From Pirellulales bacterium (lineage in GTDB: Bacteria > Planctomycetota > Planctomycetia > Pirellulales > JADZDJ01), in assembly GCA_020851115.1 (NCBI GenBank), contig JADZDJ010000224.1:33130-97129 (forward strand): 64,000 nucleotides of DNA. Direction: 5' to 3'. The position numbers and the translations under genes are program-made. Position 1 is the stretch's first letter. Each line of letters opens with the position of its first letter. Under the pieces are notes generated by a model. It had not been told where the DNA came from. It was given only the letters and a program-made list of their open reading frames with translations, and searched no databases. Below, piece by piece: positions 7,739 to 16,362 of this stretch.

Positions 7739-8469
7739 AGCAGCACCGGCTGCAATTGCTCGACGACCTTTGCATAGTCCATAAGTGCTTTGGACGTAGT
7801 GAGCCGTTGTATTGTCCCGGCCGTCGTGGCGTACAACAGCCTGGAGTCCGCTCGGATGGTCCCGAGCAAAGGATAGAGACGGCCGACTTCAGTACGGACT
7901 TGTTCGGTAATCTTCCGCCGACGGTGGGAATTGGTTATTACGGCTCCGAGAATGTGCAAGTCGGGATTCACTCGCTCCCTAATTGCCTCAATAGTAATAT
8001 GTAGGTGGGCCAAGGCGTGTAACTCGAATCCGCCCGGTTGAACAACCGCGATCATGCCGCCGGCGGTGCTTAAGCAGTTTACCGAGAGCACTCCTAGCGA
8101 TGGCGGGCAATCGAGAAGAACAACTGTGTTGGTTGGCAGAGCGGTCTTTTCCAAGCTGGTTCTGAGAAAGAACTCGCGGCCAGTCTCGCTCAATAGCTCG
8201 GTTTCGGCCCGTCCAAGTTCGGTCGTGCTGGGCGTCAAGGTCAGGGACGGCAAAATGGTCCGAATCGGCAAGCCAGCCCTGTGCATGAGGGCGTGGTAGA
8301 AACTGTCCGTATCGTCTTGCACGCCGAACGAACGGGTAAGGCTTCCTTGGGGGTCACAATCAATCAAGTGTGTTGGTGTCCCACTGCGGGCCAGAAGGAC
8401 GGCCAATGCCGCCGTGGTTGTGGTCTTGGCCGTGCCGCCCTTTTGGTTGGCGATAGCGATAATCCTCAT
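7735..8469 (-). CDS. parA: ParA-family partition ATPase
   Basis: A 244-aa Walker-type partition ATPase that segregates the replicon by forming ATP-dependent gradients or filaments on the nucleoid. The N-terminus shows the deviant Walker A loop KGGTAKTT (residues 10-17) with the signature Lys at position 10; the usual second Gly is Ala, a common variant. Walker A' (LIDCDPQGS) and Walker B (VVLLDCPPSLG) follow. It lacks an N-terminal HTH, so it is the short (type Ib-like) class, which relies on its small partner for repression. The partner gene overlaps its end. A 10-bp inverted repeat 46 bp before the start is a good operator or partition-site candidate. Confidence 0.93.
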   Translation of the reverse strand: MRIIAIANQKGGTAKTTTTAALAVLLARSGTPTHLIDCDPQGSLTRSFGVQDDTDSFYHALMHRAGLPIRTILPSLTLTPSTTELGRAETELLSETGREFFLRTSLEKTALPTNTVVLLDCPPSLGVLSVNCLSTAGGMIAVVQPGGFELHALAHLHITIEAIRERVNPDLHILGAVITNSHRRRKITEQVRTEVGRLYPLLGTIRADSRLLYATTAGTIQRLTTSKALMDYAKVVEQLQPVLL

Positions 8470-8514
8470 GCCAAAGCGTTAGCACGGCCTACCCTGCCTG
8501 CCAAGAACCTATTT

Positions 8515-8545
8515 GCTGGCATTACAGTATTGCCATAATGCCAGC
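8515..8545. promoter_or_regulatory. Inverted repeat before parA, operator or partition site candidate
   Basis: A perfect 10-bp inverted repeat, GCTGGCATTA (8515-8524) against TAATGCCAGC (8536-8545), lies between parA and the iterons. Nearby are further TTGCC/GGCAA and GCCGGC pieces (8531-8600). Short ParA operons are usually repressed by their small partner binding such repeats, and the same site often serves as the centromere. Confidence 0.5.
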
Positions 8546-8615
8546 TTTTTGGGCAATCTGGCTTTGCCGGCATTCGGGACGGCAATTGCCGCCGGCAATA
8601 GAATTCCAGGAATTG

Positions 8616-8715
8616 ATACCGGGAATCAGGACAGGCAATAGCCGGGAACCGAGGCAGGGCAGTACCGGGAACCGAGGCAGGCTTCTGGTGAAAATACCGT
8701 GAATGGAGACAGGAA
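8616..8715. other. Iteron array, probable replication origin
   Basis: Four direct copies of a ~22-bp unit with core TACCGGGAACCGAGGCAGG begin near 8616, 8639, 8662 and 8694. The middle two are almost identical; the outer two differ at several positions. Spacing is 23, 23 and about 32 bp, roughly two to three helical turns. The array sits 120 bp before repA, followed by an AT-richer stretch (8740-8800) suited to melting. This is the usual arrangement of an iteron-controlled plasmid origin where RepA binds and autoregulates. A hairpin (8789-8796 against 8810-8817) lies just before the repA start. Confidence 0.75.
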
Positions 8716-8836
8716 GGCGAGCGTAAAGGGTGCGAAATTACTGGATTGTACGCAAATCAACTTCTTGTTATTCAACTGATTACAAACAGCAACAACAAAG
8801 CGGCAGCATGTTGTTGCTCTTGCGGATTGGGGGAAA

Positions 8837-10357
8837 ATGAAGGAAGGGAAGAGTTCGATGGAAACCCACGGCGAAAGAGCTCATCTCAAGAGAATGGGTC
8901 GCGATGAAATGAATTTGGCGGAGTTCCCTTTGGCCTTGCTGGCCGACCGGGTTCCGCCAGGCTGCAAGACCCTGGTTTTCGAGGATCAGATCCGGGACAA
9001 GGGCCACGGGCAGGATGTCGTGCGGCGGTTGACGATTTCGGCTTGTGACAAATTCGGCCTTCCTACGGCGTTGGACGATGAAGTGATTTTGGGACTGGTG
9101 CAATTGAGCAAAGCCGACAATTTCACCAATCGGGAAGTGCCGTTCAGCCGCTACAAGCTTATTCACCTATTGAACTGGCGTGACGAAGGGAAAAGCTACT
9201 CGCGATTGGAGGAATCGCTTAAACGCTGGGTCGGAGTGACACTTTATTACGACAACGCTTGGTGGGACAAGGCCCGCAAGCGTTGGGTGAATGCACATTT
9301 TCACCTGCTCGACAACCTCACGCTATACCAGCGTCTCAAAAGCGGCGAACGGTCAACACGAGACAATAACGGCGGGCCGCTATCGTCGTTCACCTGGAAC
9401 GAAATCATCTTTCGCAGCTTTCGTGCCGGGAATCTCAGGAAGGTCGATCTGGAATTCTACAAGACGCTCAAATCGGCAGTCGCCAAGAGACTCTATCGTT
9501 TTCTCGACAAGCACTTCTATTTCGGCGGAAGGCAGCGTTATAACCTTGCTCGATTTGCTCGGGAGCATGTCGGTTTGCTAAGCCAAAGCTATGATGCCGC
9601 CCAGCTAAAACGCCGGCTAACGCCGGGTATCAGGGAATTAGAGGAAGCCGGCTACTTGGAAGCACTCCCTGCAAAAGAACGGTTCGTCTGCGTACGACGT
9701 GGTGAATGGGAGGTCGTGTTCATCCGTGCGGTGAAGCCGGCTCAGAAAGAGGTTGAATCACCCCAGCCGGCTGGCCTGGAAGCTCAATTGGTGGACCGTG
9801 GCGTGACCGCTTCGGTAGCGAATCGGCTGGTGCGTGACTTTCCCGCCGAAACGATCAATGCAAAGCTAAACGTATTCGACCGTTTGGCCGCTCGCCGGGA
9901 TGCTCGAATCTCCAAGAATCCAGCGGGTTATCTGGTAGAGTCGATTCGTAAAGACTACACGCCGCCACCAGAGATTCCGACAACGGTTTCTCTTGCCGCC
10001 GTGAAAAGCAACCCACCCGAACAATCGAAGGCACGCAAGCGCATTGAACGCCCCGAGGACAAGAAGTTCTACGTGGAACAACAACAGATTGAGGAGCATC
10101 TTGCCGGGCTATCCGCCGAAAGACTGGCCGAATTGGAGGTCGAGGCACTAAAGTCCTCGCCATCGTTTATTGTCGAGCGATTCCGGGATGCTGTGGCTTC
10201 TGGAAGCGAAGCACTCACCCGCCAGTACCGCCGGTGTCTGCTGGAGAGGCATTTGCGAACGATCTTCAACTTAATGGCAGAACCAGCGTGTACATCCAGC
10301 AGGAAAGCGATTGGCGATACGCCGGAGCGATCCGCGGCGACCTGTCAGCAAGGATAG
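8837..10357 (+). CDS. repA: Plasmid replication initiator protein A
   Basis: A 506-aa replication initiator of the RepA/RPA-type family of broad-host plasmids. The first ~290 residues hold the initiator winged-helix region, with the family-like stretches NLAEFPLALL, KTLVFEDQIRD, LSKADNFTNREVPF and YSRLEESLKRWVGVTLYYDNAWWD, then FTWNEIIFRSFRAGNLRKVD and ALPAKERFVC. The C-terminal ~200 residues are charged and helical and probably bind host factors or DNA. The start at 8837 follows GGGGGAAA; an internal ATG at 8858 with GGAAGGG upstream is an alternative. The iterons upstream and ParA on the other side define the plasmid core. Whether it still fires while integrated is unknown. Confidence 0.9.
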   Translation: MKEGKSSMETHGERAHLKRMGRDEMNLAEFPLALLADRVPPGCKTLVFEDQIRDKGHGQDVVRRLTISACDKFGLPTALDDEVILGLVQLSKADNFTNREVPFSRYKLIHLLNWRDEGKSYSRLEESLKRWVGVTLYYDNAWWDKARKRWVNAHFHLLDNLTLYQRLKSGERSTRDNNGGPLSSFTWNEIIFRSFRAGNLRKVDLEFYKTLKSAVAKRLYRFLDKHFYFGGRQRYNLARFAREHVGLLSQSYDAAQLKRRLTPGIRELEEAGYLEALPAKERFVCVRRGEWEVVFIRAVKPAQKEVESPQPAGLEAQLVDRGVTASVANRLVRDFPAETINAKLNVFDRLAARRDARISKNPAGYLVESIRKDYTPPPEIPTTVSLAAVKSNPPEQSKARKRIERPEDKKFYVEQQQIEEHLAGLSAERLAELEVEALKSSPSFIVERFRDAVASGSEALTRQYRRCLLERHLRTIFNLMAEPACTSSRKAIGDTPERSAATCQQG

Positions 10358-10388
10358 ACATGATAGCCGTGCGGCCGCTGAGGGCCGA

Positions 10389-11261
10389 TTACGCGGCGAT
10401 GGCGAATGTGACTTCCGGCTGCTTCGCCTGGCGGCTGTTTTTGGCTTTCGACGGAGCCTTGTCGGAAGAAGTCCTGATGACGAATCCGGTTGTGTCGTTC
10501 TTTGCTTGCCCTTTGGCTTTCAGTCCTACGATCGTGCCAGCTTGGTCGAGGAATCTGGCGTCGTGCTTGTCGCCGTCGGTCACGGGTGTTCCCCAGTGCG
10601 TGTGTGGCAGGTCCGGCCAGAACACCACGGCGACCGTGCCCCCTTGGGCGAGGAAGTTGTATGCTTCGTCGTGGTTGCCAGGCTGTGCCGAGAAGGTAAG
10701 GTGATAATTCTTCGGCCAGCTCGGGTCGTTGAGGAACTGCACCATCCTGGAGGGAACCTTCGTGTAATCGAAGAAGTGGATGTTCGGGAATTCAGCGAAT
10801 AGTTCGGGGTGAAGTCTTTTCCACGGCAGGTCACTGGAGCCGTTGAGCCTTACGGCGGGGATGAGTCCAAGTCTGCGGGCTTCTTCTTCCAACTGGCTCA
10901 GTTCAACGGTCAGCATTTGAAGGAAGAGTTGGTTCTTCTCCACGTAGAGTGCGGTTCGGCGGTCGCGAGCGAGTGCGTGGGTTGGCATTTGCATCCGTCC
11001 GCTGGAGTGGCCTAAGCACGCGGCCAGGCACCCCTGCGTCGCGTTGGGACAGAAGACTCCGGGGGTGAAGTAGAGAACTCTGGCCAGCACCCCGACGCTG
11101 CGGCTCTTCTCCGTCTTCAGTGAGGTTCCAAGTAAGAACTTCGGAAGGCCGTGCTTCTTCAGGATTTCCGCCGGCGTCATCTGGCCGAAAATGGTCTTCG
11201 GATCTGCGGAGCGAAGGATTCTGAGTTTCGGTTCTGAGTCTGTGGTTTTGGTCTTTTCCAT
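10389..11261 (-). CDS. GP88-like family protein
   Basis: A 290-aa protein resembling the phage gene product 88 family found in phages and plasmids, whose biochemical role is not known to me. Marks: a GLPKFLLGTSLKTEKS start region, FTPGVFCPNATQGC-x-x-x-C with three cysteines that could hold a metal or cluster, a GRM...ARDRRTALY stretch, VRLNGSSDLPW, FDYTKVPSRM and HLTFSAQPGNHDEA. The Cys trio near the N-terminus recalls radical-SAM-like loops, but spacing does not match a clear motif. The start is fixed by AAAGGAGG eight nt upstream of 11261; the longer frame to 11315 would run through the regulatory hairpin. Confidence 0.75.
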   Translation of the reverse strand: MEKTKTTDSEPKLRILRSADPKTIFGQMTPAEILKKHGLPKFLLGTSLKTEKSRSVGVLARVLYFTPGVFCPNATQGCLAACLGHSSGRMQMPTHALARDRRTALYVEKNQLFLQMLTVELSQLEEEARRLGLIPAVRLNGSSDLPWKRLHPELFAEFPNIHFFDYTKVPSRMVQFLNDPSWPKNYHLTFSAQPGNHDEAYNFLAQGGTVAVVFWPDLPHTHWGTPVTDGDKHDARFLDQAGTIVGLKAKGQAKNDTTGFVIRTSSDKAPSKAKNSRQAKQPEVTFAIAA

Positions 11262-11267
11262 AGTGTT

Positions 11268-11310
11268 CCTCCTTTCGGTTCTCGCCCACACGCGTGGAAC
11301 CGAAAGGAGG
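11268..11310 (-). promoter_or_regulatory. 14-bp perfect hairpin sequestering the GP88 ribosome binding site
   Basis: In the minus-strand transcript a 14-nt sequence (11310-11297) is followed by a 15-nt loop and its perfect complement (11281-11268) that contains the whole AAAGGAGG of the GP88 gene, six nt before the ATG. The paired form would hide the ribosome binding site. The loop begins with the palindrome CACGCGTG. It could be a translational switch opened by a protein, ribosome or small RNA, or a DNA operator of the same shape. Confidence 0.7.
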
Positions 11311-11326
11311 GACACCAGAGCCCCTT

Positions 11327-11418
11327 TTCATCGCGGGCAACAAATAGGCGGCTGAAGGCAAGGGCAAGTGACAGCTACGCTGGCACGCCCTTGCCTGCCG
11401 CTGCCGCCCGCGATGAAA
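11327..11418 (-). promoter_or_regulatory. Long branched hairpin in the GP88 leader
   Basis: Three nested stems: 11327-11338 with 11407-11418 (TTCATCGCGGGC/GCCCGCGATGAA), 11357-11365 with 11387-11395 (GGCAAGGGC/GCCCTTGCC) and an inner 8-bp stem with one mismatch and a GTA loop. It lies directly upstream of the ribosome-site hairpin on the GP88 side, so it may be part of the same leader, or mark the boundary with the structured block that follows on the plus strand. Confidence 0.5.
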
Positions 11419-11579
11419 GTGGCGAGGCTGTTTTGGAAAAGACCAGAACCACTAACTTGGAAAGGTAACCGAAAATATGCTCTGGTCTGATACTGAACAC
11501 TTTCGGAGAAGCCAGCGGCGGTCGTGAAAAGCAAAGGCGGTCTGCCTCTAGCTCGTTCCGGAAAAGTTTGGTTGAAGAG

Positions 11580-12960
11580 TGCTTAAGTCGGCTGGCTGGC
11601 GTATTCTCTTTAACAGCAGGACCTTTGTCCTGCGGTCGTCGGTGGTGCTAACGTACCGTTGAGACCTCTCGATTGGGCAGTACACCCGGTAAACCTGCAA
11701 CCAACAGGCTAAGGGGATGGTCTAACCAGCCATCATGTGCTGTGCCAGTAGAGCCGGATGCCATGCGAGTGGCTTGTCCGTGCTCGACGGAGGCTCGCTG
11801 AAGTAAACTCACTGGATTTGTATTCCAGTGTCCAATCTCAGCGTTCTATCCGATAGCATTTGGCTCCGGTGCCGGCACTTGCGGCCGGCACGTGGAATGG
11901 GGGCGATGCGGACATTCCCCGGTGCGTGTACATCGGGGTCGTCATGTTGCAAAGTCGGTGAGCGGTCGCAAGGCTGCAAATCCGCCTGCGGGCTTCGAGC
12001 CTGCCTGAAAGGGCAGGTTCGTTGAACGCGTGCCGGCGTGGGGAGCCTTCGGCTGGTGACAGCCGGAGCCGGACCTAGATCAGGTTCGGGGACTGCGGGC
12101 AAATCCCGCGGCCGTGAAGAGCTCAACCATGAAAGGCCCGCAAGGGCTTGCCGGTAAGAATCTTGGGAGACGCTGCCGAAAACGCTGTTTGGGAGCCACG
12201 CGGTGGCCCTAGGAGCGGCGAAAAGCGGTGATCGGAGGGTAAGGGGTAGCTTCTGTGTTCTGACCCCTGAAATAGCCAATTCTGGCCTTCTGGCCAACTG
12301 GCTGAAACTATGGCGGGCGGGATCCCGCACATACGGCCACTTGCCTGAGGGATAACACCCTCTAGCCACGTGACCCAAGATTCGGAGTGCATGACTAACG
12401 CAGGAAGGAGTTGAGCGGCCGGCTTGGTCGCCGGTGCCCGCCTTGGTCAGGCGGGTGTTTGAAATGCTCAACTCTGGGAGTGGGGCCTGAGTAGAAGCTG
12501 GCGCGGAGCATGGTTTCAACCATGTACCGACCTGGGCGGTGTACGCGGCAGGCAGTCGCGGCCCGTTGGCGTGTTACGGGTGGTGCCGGGCACAAGTGCC
12601 ACAACGAAAGGGCTGACTGGTCAATAGGCCAATCGAGAGGTCGGGCGGCTGGGGTGTTGCCCTGGTTGCCCATAATCCGTGGTGGATGCGGTAGCGGCCG
12701 AAATCGGCATCTCGGGAGAGGTGTCGCTTGCGGTAGCGGCCGGCGATGTTCGTGACGTGTGCCTTCGGCATGCGTCGGTTTTTCTGGAGGATTAGAGCGG
12801 AACGCCTATGAATTGGCGGGGTCGCACTGTGGAATACAGTCGCGACCCCGCCAAGCGGCCGCTGGTCGAGGTTTCCTGCACCGACTTCGGTCGATGCCTG
12901 AGCCGTCGCCTGATTTGTAGCCAGGTGCGGTCTCGGTAAAGGGAAAGGTTCTGCTCAAAT
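11580..12960 (+). ncRNA. Candidate large structured non-coding RNA (~1.4 kb)
   Basis: No protein gene fits this block, yet it is packed with complementary segments. Examples: GCAGGAC/GTCCTGC hairpin (11615-11632); GTGCCGG/CCGGCAC (near 11870-11892); stems capped by GAAA (12001-12016), GCAA (12136-12147) and C(UUCG)G (12882-12893) on the plus strand; a 10-bp long-range helix 12158-12167 with 12374-12383 closing a ~220-nt domain; a junction formed by 12408-12416 with 12466-12474 holding two hairpins whose loops both read TTGGTC; and a 16-bp terminal hairpin 12815-12852. The stable tetraloops favour plus-strand transcription. Giant ornate RNAs such as GOLLD and ROOL live in phages and mobile elements and have this look; I cannot assign this one to a class. 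Confidence 0.6.
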
Positions 12961-13009
12961 TGGCGGCGTGGGGCTGGCCGAGAACAGCCCCAACTTTGAC
13001 TATCGCATA

Positions 13010-13351
13010 TCAGAATGGGACTTCCTCGTCGTCATCCTCATCGTCATCCCACGGGTCGTGGGAAAAGCCTTCGGTGTACTCAGGGGCCTCGCCATTCTCT
13101 TCAGCATCCACGGGCCAGGCGTCGTTAGAAGTGAGGGCTGGCGGCTGCGGGTCAAGCTTATTGAGCCGCTGTTCAAGCTCTCGAATGCGAATTTCCAGGA
13201 GCTTCAAGCGAAGCGTTAGAGCGGCGTTGACGGGAACGCACTGCTCCAAAACGAGTTGCTCGATAAGGGGCAGGATCTTTTTCGGAATCTGCTTGCGAAT
13301 GTTTTCGTCTTCCAGTGGAGCAAAACGCTCGGCTCGTGACTTGCGGGGCAT
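13010..13351 (-). CDS. Hypothetical acidic-tail coiled-coil protein
   Basis: A 113-aa protein of unknown function. A basic start (MPRKSRAERF) leads to two helices, the second (about 45-66) a likely short coiled coil with heptad-spaced Leu (LRLKLLEIRIRELEQRL), and it ends in a very acidic tail (DPWDDDEDDDEEVPF). The basic head and acidic tail suggest a small nucleic-acid-binding or partner-binding protein. A GGAG site precedes the ATG. It lies at the end of the structured RNA block and is transcribed toward it. Confidence 0.6.
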   Translation of the reverse strand: MPRKSRAERFAPLEDENIRKQIPKKILPLIEQLVLEQCVPVNAALTLRLKLLEIRIRELEQRLNKLDPQPPALTSNDAWPVDAEENGEAPEYTEGFSHDPWDDDEDDDEEVPF

Positions 13352-13514
13352 GGTGGTTTCTCCGTAAACCGTGGGGAATGGGGTCGGCTTCTTAATAGAT
13401 TACGGGCGGAAGGGTGAAGGATCAACGGGTGCCCATCTTCCCTGATTCGCCTTCGGATTGGGGAATTTATGCGAACGGCAGAAGCACCGGGGGGGCACGG
13501 GGCGAATAGCGGTT

Positions 13515-14234
13515 ATGGAGTACCGTTGTGCCGCGGGGTCGATTTCCGGTTTTGTTCAGCAGTTGGTAAGCTGCTACCTACCGCATGGTTACTGGTTCTA
13601 CGTCTCGGGGGTGATTCCCTACGGTAAGGTTCCGGAAGAAGTCGACGAAAAGCTCATTGCCAAGTATGGCATTGGCATGTCGCGAACGTCCCGGGCACGT
13701 CGGAAGGCGGTGGGGATTGCCAACGTCCATTACCTCCGATATCAGCGGCGGTTTGTGCTCCTGGCCACGCATGGATTCCATCCTTTCTACGATGAGGAAG
13801 CCCGGAGCATCCGCGACGTTCGCCGGATTCCGATCCGGTTCGAGGGGTATTCGATTTCGGTGGTTCGGGGCGGATTCAAGCGAAAGAAAGAGGGGGAGGC
13901 CGCCGCAATCCGAGATAATCGCTGGCGAGTGCGTGTCCAGATCGACCGGGAGTGGTACAAGGGACTCAAGGCGTACTTCATGGATGTTGCCTTACTTCGG
14001 GCTCCTGAGGCTCTGGCGGCGGAATTGTACGGCTTGCCATACGAACCGTACGCTCCCGTCCGCCAGCAATTGCTTAATATAGTACGCTACATCAATCGCC
14101 GTAGAGAAGCCGCCAGTCTGGAGCCAATCAGCCCGATGGTTCTGCGGTTTCGCCGTCGTATCGTCCGGCCGTTTGAACCGTTCGCGGCGGAATCTTCTAC
14201 GGTCGCCGACATCTTGAAAATGAGCAGCGGCTAA
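13515..14234 (+). CDS. Conserved plasmid protein of unknown function
   Basis: A 239-aa soluble protein that resembles a family I associate with planctomycete plasmids and integrated elements but whose function I do not know. Recognisable stretches are VSCYLPHGYWFYVSG near the start, RFVLLATHGFHPFYDEE, a DVRRIPIRFEGYSISV strand and the C-terminal ELYGLPYEPYAPVRQQLLNIVRYINR. It is basic overall, in keeping with nucleic-acid contact. I prefer the ATG at 13515 because the family-like sequence starts there; a TTG at 13458 would add 19 unconvincing residues. Confidence 0.65.
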   Translation: MEYRCAAGSISGFVQQLVSCYLPHGYWFYVSGVIPYGKVPEEVDEKLIAKYGIGMSRTSRARRKAVGIANVHYLRYQRRFVLLATHGFHPFYDEEARSIRDVRRIPIRFEGYSISVVRGGFKRKKEGEAAAIRDNRWRVRVQIDREWYKGLKAYFMDVALLRAPEALAAELYGLPYEPYAPVRQQLLNIVRYINRRREAASLEPISPMVLRFRRRIVRPFEPFAAESSTVADILKMSSG

Positions 14235-14366
14235 TTTTTTTTGGGGGGGCTATTGCCAAATGAAAATCCGCCGCTATCATAGATGTACGCATGTCACCTT
14301 CCGGCCGTTTTCATCTGGACTGTCTCGCCTCGGCTCCCGTGCCGCCTTTGCTGGCATCGGTCGGCC

Positions 14367-14894
14367 ATGAGCACACTTTCCAATCAGAATTTCGGCCTAG
14401 TGATTGCCTACCTGTTGCCCGGATTCGTGACGTTGTCAGGCTTCAGTTATTTTTCGCCAACGGTGGCGGGTTGGATTACCGCTTCACATCAAGACGCCCC
14501 GACGGTTGCGGGTTTCATGTACGTCACCTTGGCTTCGCTAGCGGCCGGCGTTACGGTCAGTGCAGTGCGATGGGCGATGGTCGATCAACTGCATCATGCA
14601 ACCGGTTTGGTGCCGCCGGCTTGGAAGTTCGCCAATCTGGAAGGCAAGCTTCAAGGATACCTGACCCTCATCGAGAATCACTACCGGTACTACCAGTTTT
14701 ACGCCAACATGTTCATTGCCACAGCGTTCGCCTATTTTGCGAGGATTTTTGCCGAAGGGCCTGCTTTTCCAGGGCGGCTCGCGGCACACGTCGGATTCCT
14801 TGCCCTAGAAATCGTGCTGTTTGCCGGCTCACGCGACACGCTTCGCAAGTATTACAACCGGACACAGCAATTACTCAACTCCCGCAAACCTTAG
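14367..14894 (+). CDS. Small membrane protein of unknown function
   Basis: A 175-aa protein with likely membrane helices at about 10-30, 50-70 (YVTLASLAAGVTVSAV), 115-130 and 140-155, and a central cytosolic loop rich in aromatics (ENHYRYYQFYANM). No signal peptide cleavage site is evident. The ATG at 14367 starts the first membrane helix; upstream codons give a poor-quality extension. A 40-aa basic peptide gene follows after 20 bp, suggesting a two-gene unit. A membrane protein with an adjacent short peptide could be an exclusion or defence pair, but nothing in the sequence proves this. Confidence 0.55.
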   Translation: MSTLSNQNFGLVIAYLLPGFVTLSGFSYFSPTVAGWITASHQDAPTVAGFMYVTLASLAAGVTVSAVRWAMVDQLHHATGLVPPAWKFANLEGKLQGYLTLIENHYRYYQFYANMFIATAFAYFARIFAEGPAFPGRLAAHVGFLALEIVLFAGSRDTLRKYYNRTQQLLNSRKP

Positions 14895-14914
14895 CCAAAG
14901 AAAGGAGCACTGCC

Positions 14915-15037
14915 ATGACCAACGGTGGTTCCCCTCACTACGTGAGTGAGGAAACGGTCAAGAAGCCTGTTTTGAAGAAACAGGCCCCGGTGGCGAAACC
15001 GAAGCCGCCCCGGGCCGCTCAAACGCAAGGTCGCTAG
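14915..15037 (+). CDS. Small basic Pro/Lys-rich peptide (40 aa)
   Basis: A 40-codon gene with a good ribosome site (AAAGGAG at 14901-14907, 7-nt spacing) 20 bp after the membrane protein gene. The product is Pro-, Lys- and Gln-rich (KKQAPVAKPKPPRAAQTQGR at its end) and probably disordered. Its role is unknown; the distance suggests co-expression with the membrane protein. Confidence 0.5.
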   Translation: MTNGGSPHYVSEETVKKPVLKKQAPVAKPKPPRAAQTQGR

Positions 15038-15450
15038 CTGAGGGCGGCCTAATCACTCGGCCGGCAGCCAACACTGGCCGGCATGATTGCCGATATCCTC
15101 ACAGCCGCCGTTCCCGAATCGGGATGGCCGGCGGAGTTTCCGCGAACCCGCCGCTCAACCGGAGCCAGAATCGCCGCTGTCGAGCTTCTTTCCGATTTCG
15201 GCCCAGCCGCCCTCTCGCGGCCAAGACTGCCGGCATTCTCCCTTTCCTGCTGGCTGATGCCGTTCTTCCGAAACTTATTCCGAGGGATTCGGAATATCGC
15301 GGCGGAATCCTGCGGCATCGTCGCCGCCCTCGCTGCTTCTACCTGTGCTCTTAGCATTGGTGTAGCGAGTGGTTGCTTATGCCCTGAATTTGAACTTTCT
15401 CGACCTCACTGGTCCTAGCCATCGCCGTCTTTGGCAAAACGGCCTCCCAG
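15038..15450. other. Gene-free GC-rich stretch with GCCGGC palindromes
   Basis: I see no supported gene. The stretch holds repeated GCCGGC pieces, including an inverted pair at about 15059-15082, and an 8-bp perfect hairpin (TATTCCGA/TCGGAATA) near 15280-15300. It separates two oppositely directed units and may contain terminators for both. Confidence 0.4.
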
Positions 15451-16362
15451 CTATTGGATTTTGGGTGGTGCCAGCGGTGATGGTGTTGCAACCCGGCTAA
15501 GGTAAGAGCCTAACTTGCTACCGAAATCCTCGCGGTAAGGGGAAACAAGGGTGCAGACCCGATTTGAGGCTATGCTCGACACTCGCTCTGTGACGACCGA
15601 GAAAAGGCGGGTAAAGTCAACGTAGCATTCCGGCATGTTAAATGCTACATCGGCCGGAAGGTAGTAAAGGTATGACTTCTTAAAACTCGATTCACTAAGA
15701 ATGTTCTTGATACGCCCACGTGTTTCCTTCTCGCTCGACGTTGCAGGTTGCCATTCCGCCAACGCATCACGTACTCGATTGGGGAGTGTGAATGGGTCAT
15801 CGCGGTCAGCCGAAAAGTCCTTTTGAAGTGTCTCTTGAAGATAGTCAACGACTGTAGTCGACTTCGCCGGATCCTTTCTGCTTTCCTTTGAAATGGGAAA
15901 CCGTTCACGAGCCAACATTTCGCCCATGGTTACGACCGGGCAGATAGCAGCGAACGGCTTTGCTGGACCGTCATTGCCACTCACATCACAGGTCTGCGAT
16001 GCTAAGATGAAGTACTCGAAAAGGTCACCGTATACAACAACCATCTCCGACGGAGTTCCGTTCCTCCTTTGAAACGGCGGCACACGTCGTTCGACGGGAA
16101 CTTTGGCCAGCCGCTCGATCAAGTCGGAGTAGGCGTATACGCGGCCTGGGCTCCCGGCAAGAACATGGTCCCCATGGTCGCAATCCTCGGTGCGAAGCAC
16201 GCGAACCTCGTCGTCCGCGAGGGGACCTACTAGACGACTCCTGAAGATATCGCCCTGAGCCAAATGTGAATTACAAGTATTGAAAGGAATCACGGGGCTC
16301 CATTGGAACTTGACCCATCGGAACAGTCTGCGAAGCACGCTGCTGATTATGAAGTGCCTCAT
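15451..16362 (-). CDS. Hypothetical protein, third gene of a coupled operon
   Basis: A 303-aa cytosolic protein of unknown function. A notable motif is FILASQTCDVSG at about residue 118-129; a hydrophobic strand followed by (S)Q-x-C-D recurs, to my knowledge, in uncharacterised proteins of defence-rich regions, and the Cys-Asp pair may be catalytic or metal-binding. The start overlaps the previous gene's stop as ATGA (16359-16362), implying translational coupling. It is the last of three genes read together on the minus strand, next to a type III restriction-modification operon. Confidence 0.65.
   Translation of the reverse strand: MRHFIISSVLRRLFRWVKFQWSPVIPFNTCNSHLAQGDIFRSRLVGPLADDEVRVLRTEDCDHGDHVLAGSPGRVYAYSDLIERLAKVPVERRVPPFQRRNGTPSEMVVVYGDLFEYFILASQTCDVSGNDGPAKPFAAICPVVTMGEMLARERFPISKESRKDPAKSTTVVDYLQETLQKDFSADRDDPFTLPNRVRDALAEWQPATSSEKETRGRIKNILSESSFKKSYLYYLPADVAFNMPECYVDFTRLFSVVTERVSSIASNRVCTLVSPYREDFGSKLGSYLSRVATPSPLAPPKIQ

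Noticed and set aside
8616..8715. CRISPR array
   Set aside because: Only four degenerate ~22-bp units with almost no spacers, next to repA; these are iterons. No cas genes in the window.
11580..12960. Group I/II intron or RNase P RNA
   Set aside because: I could not find a domain V-like hairpin, the group I core, or the RNase P GAGGAAAGTCC-type core, and there is no intron ORF.
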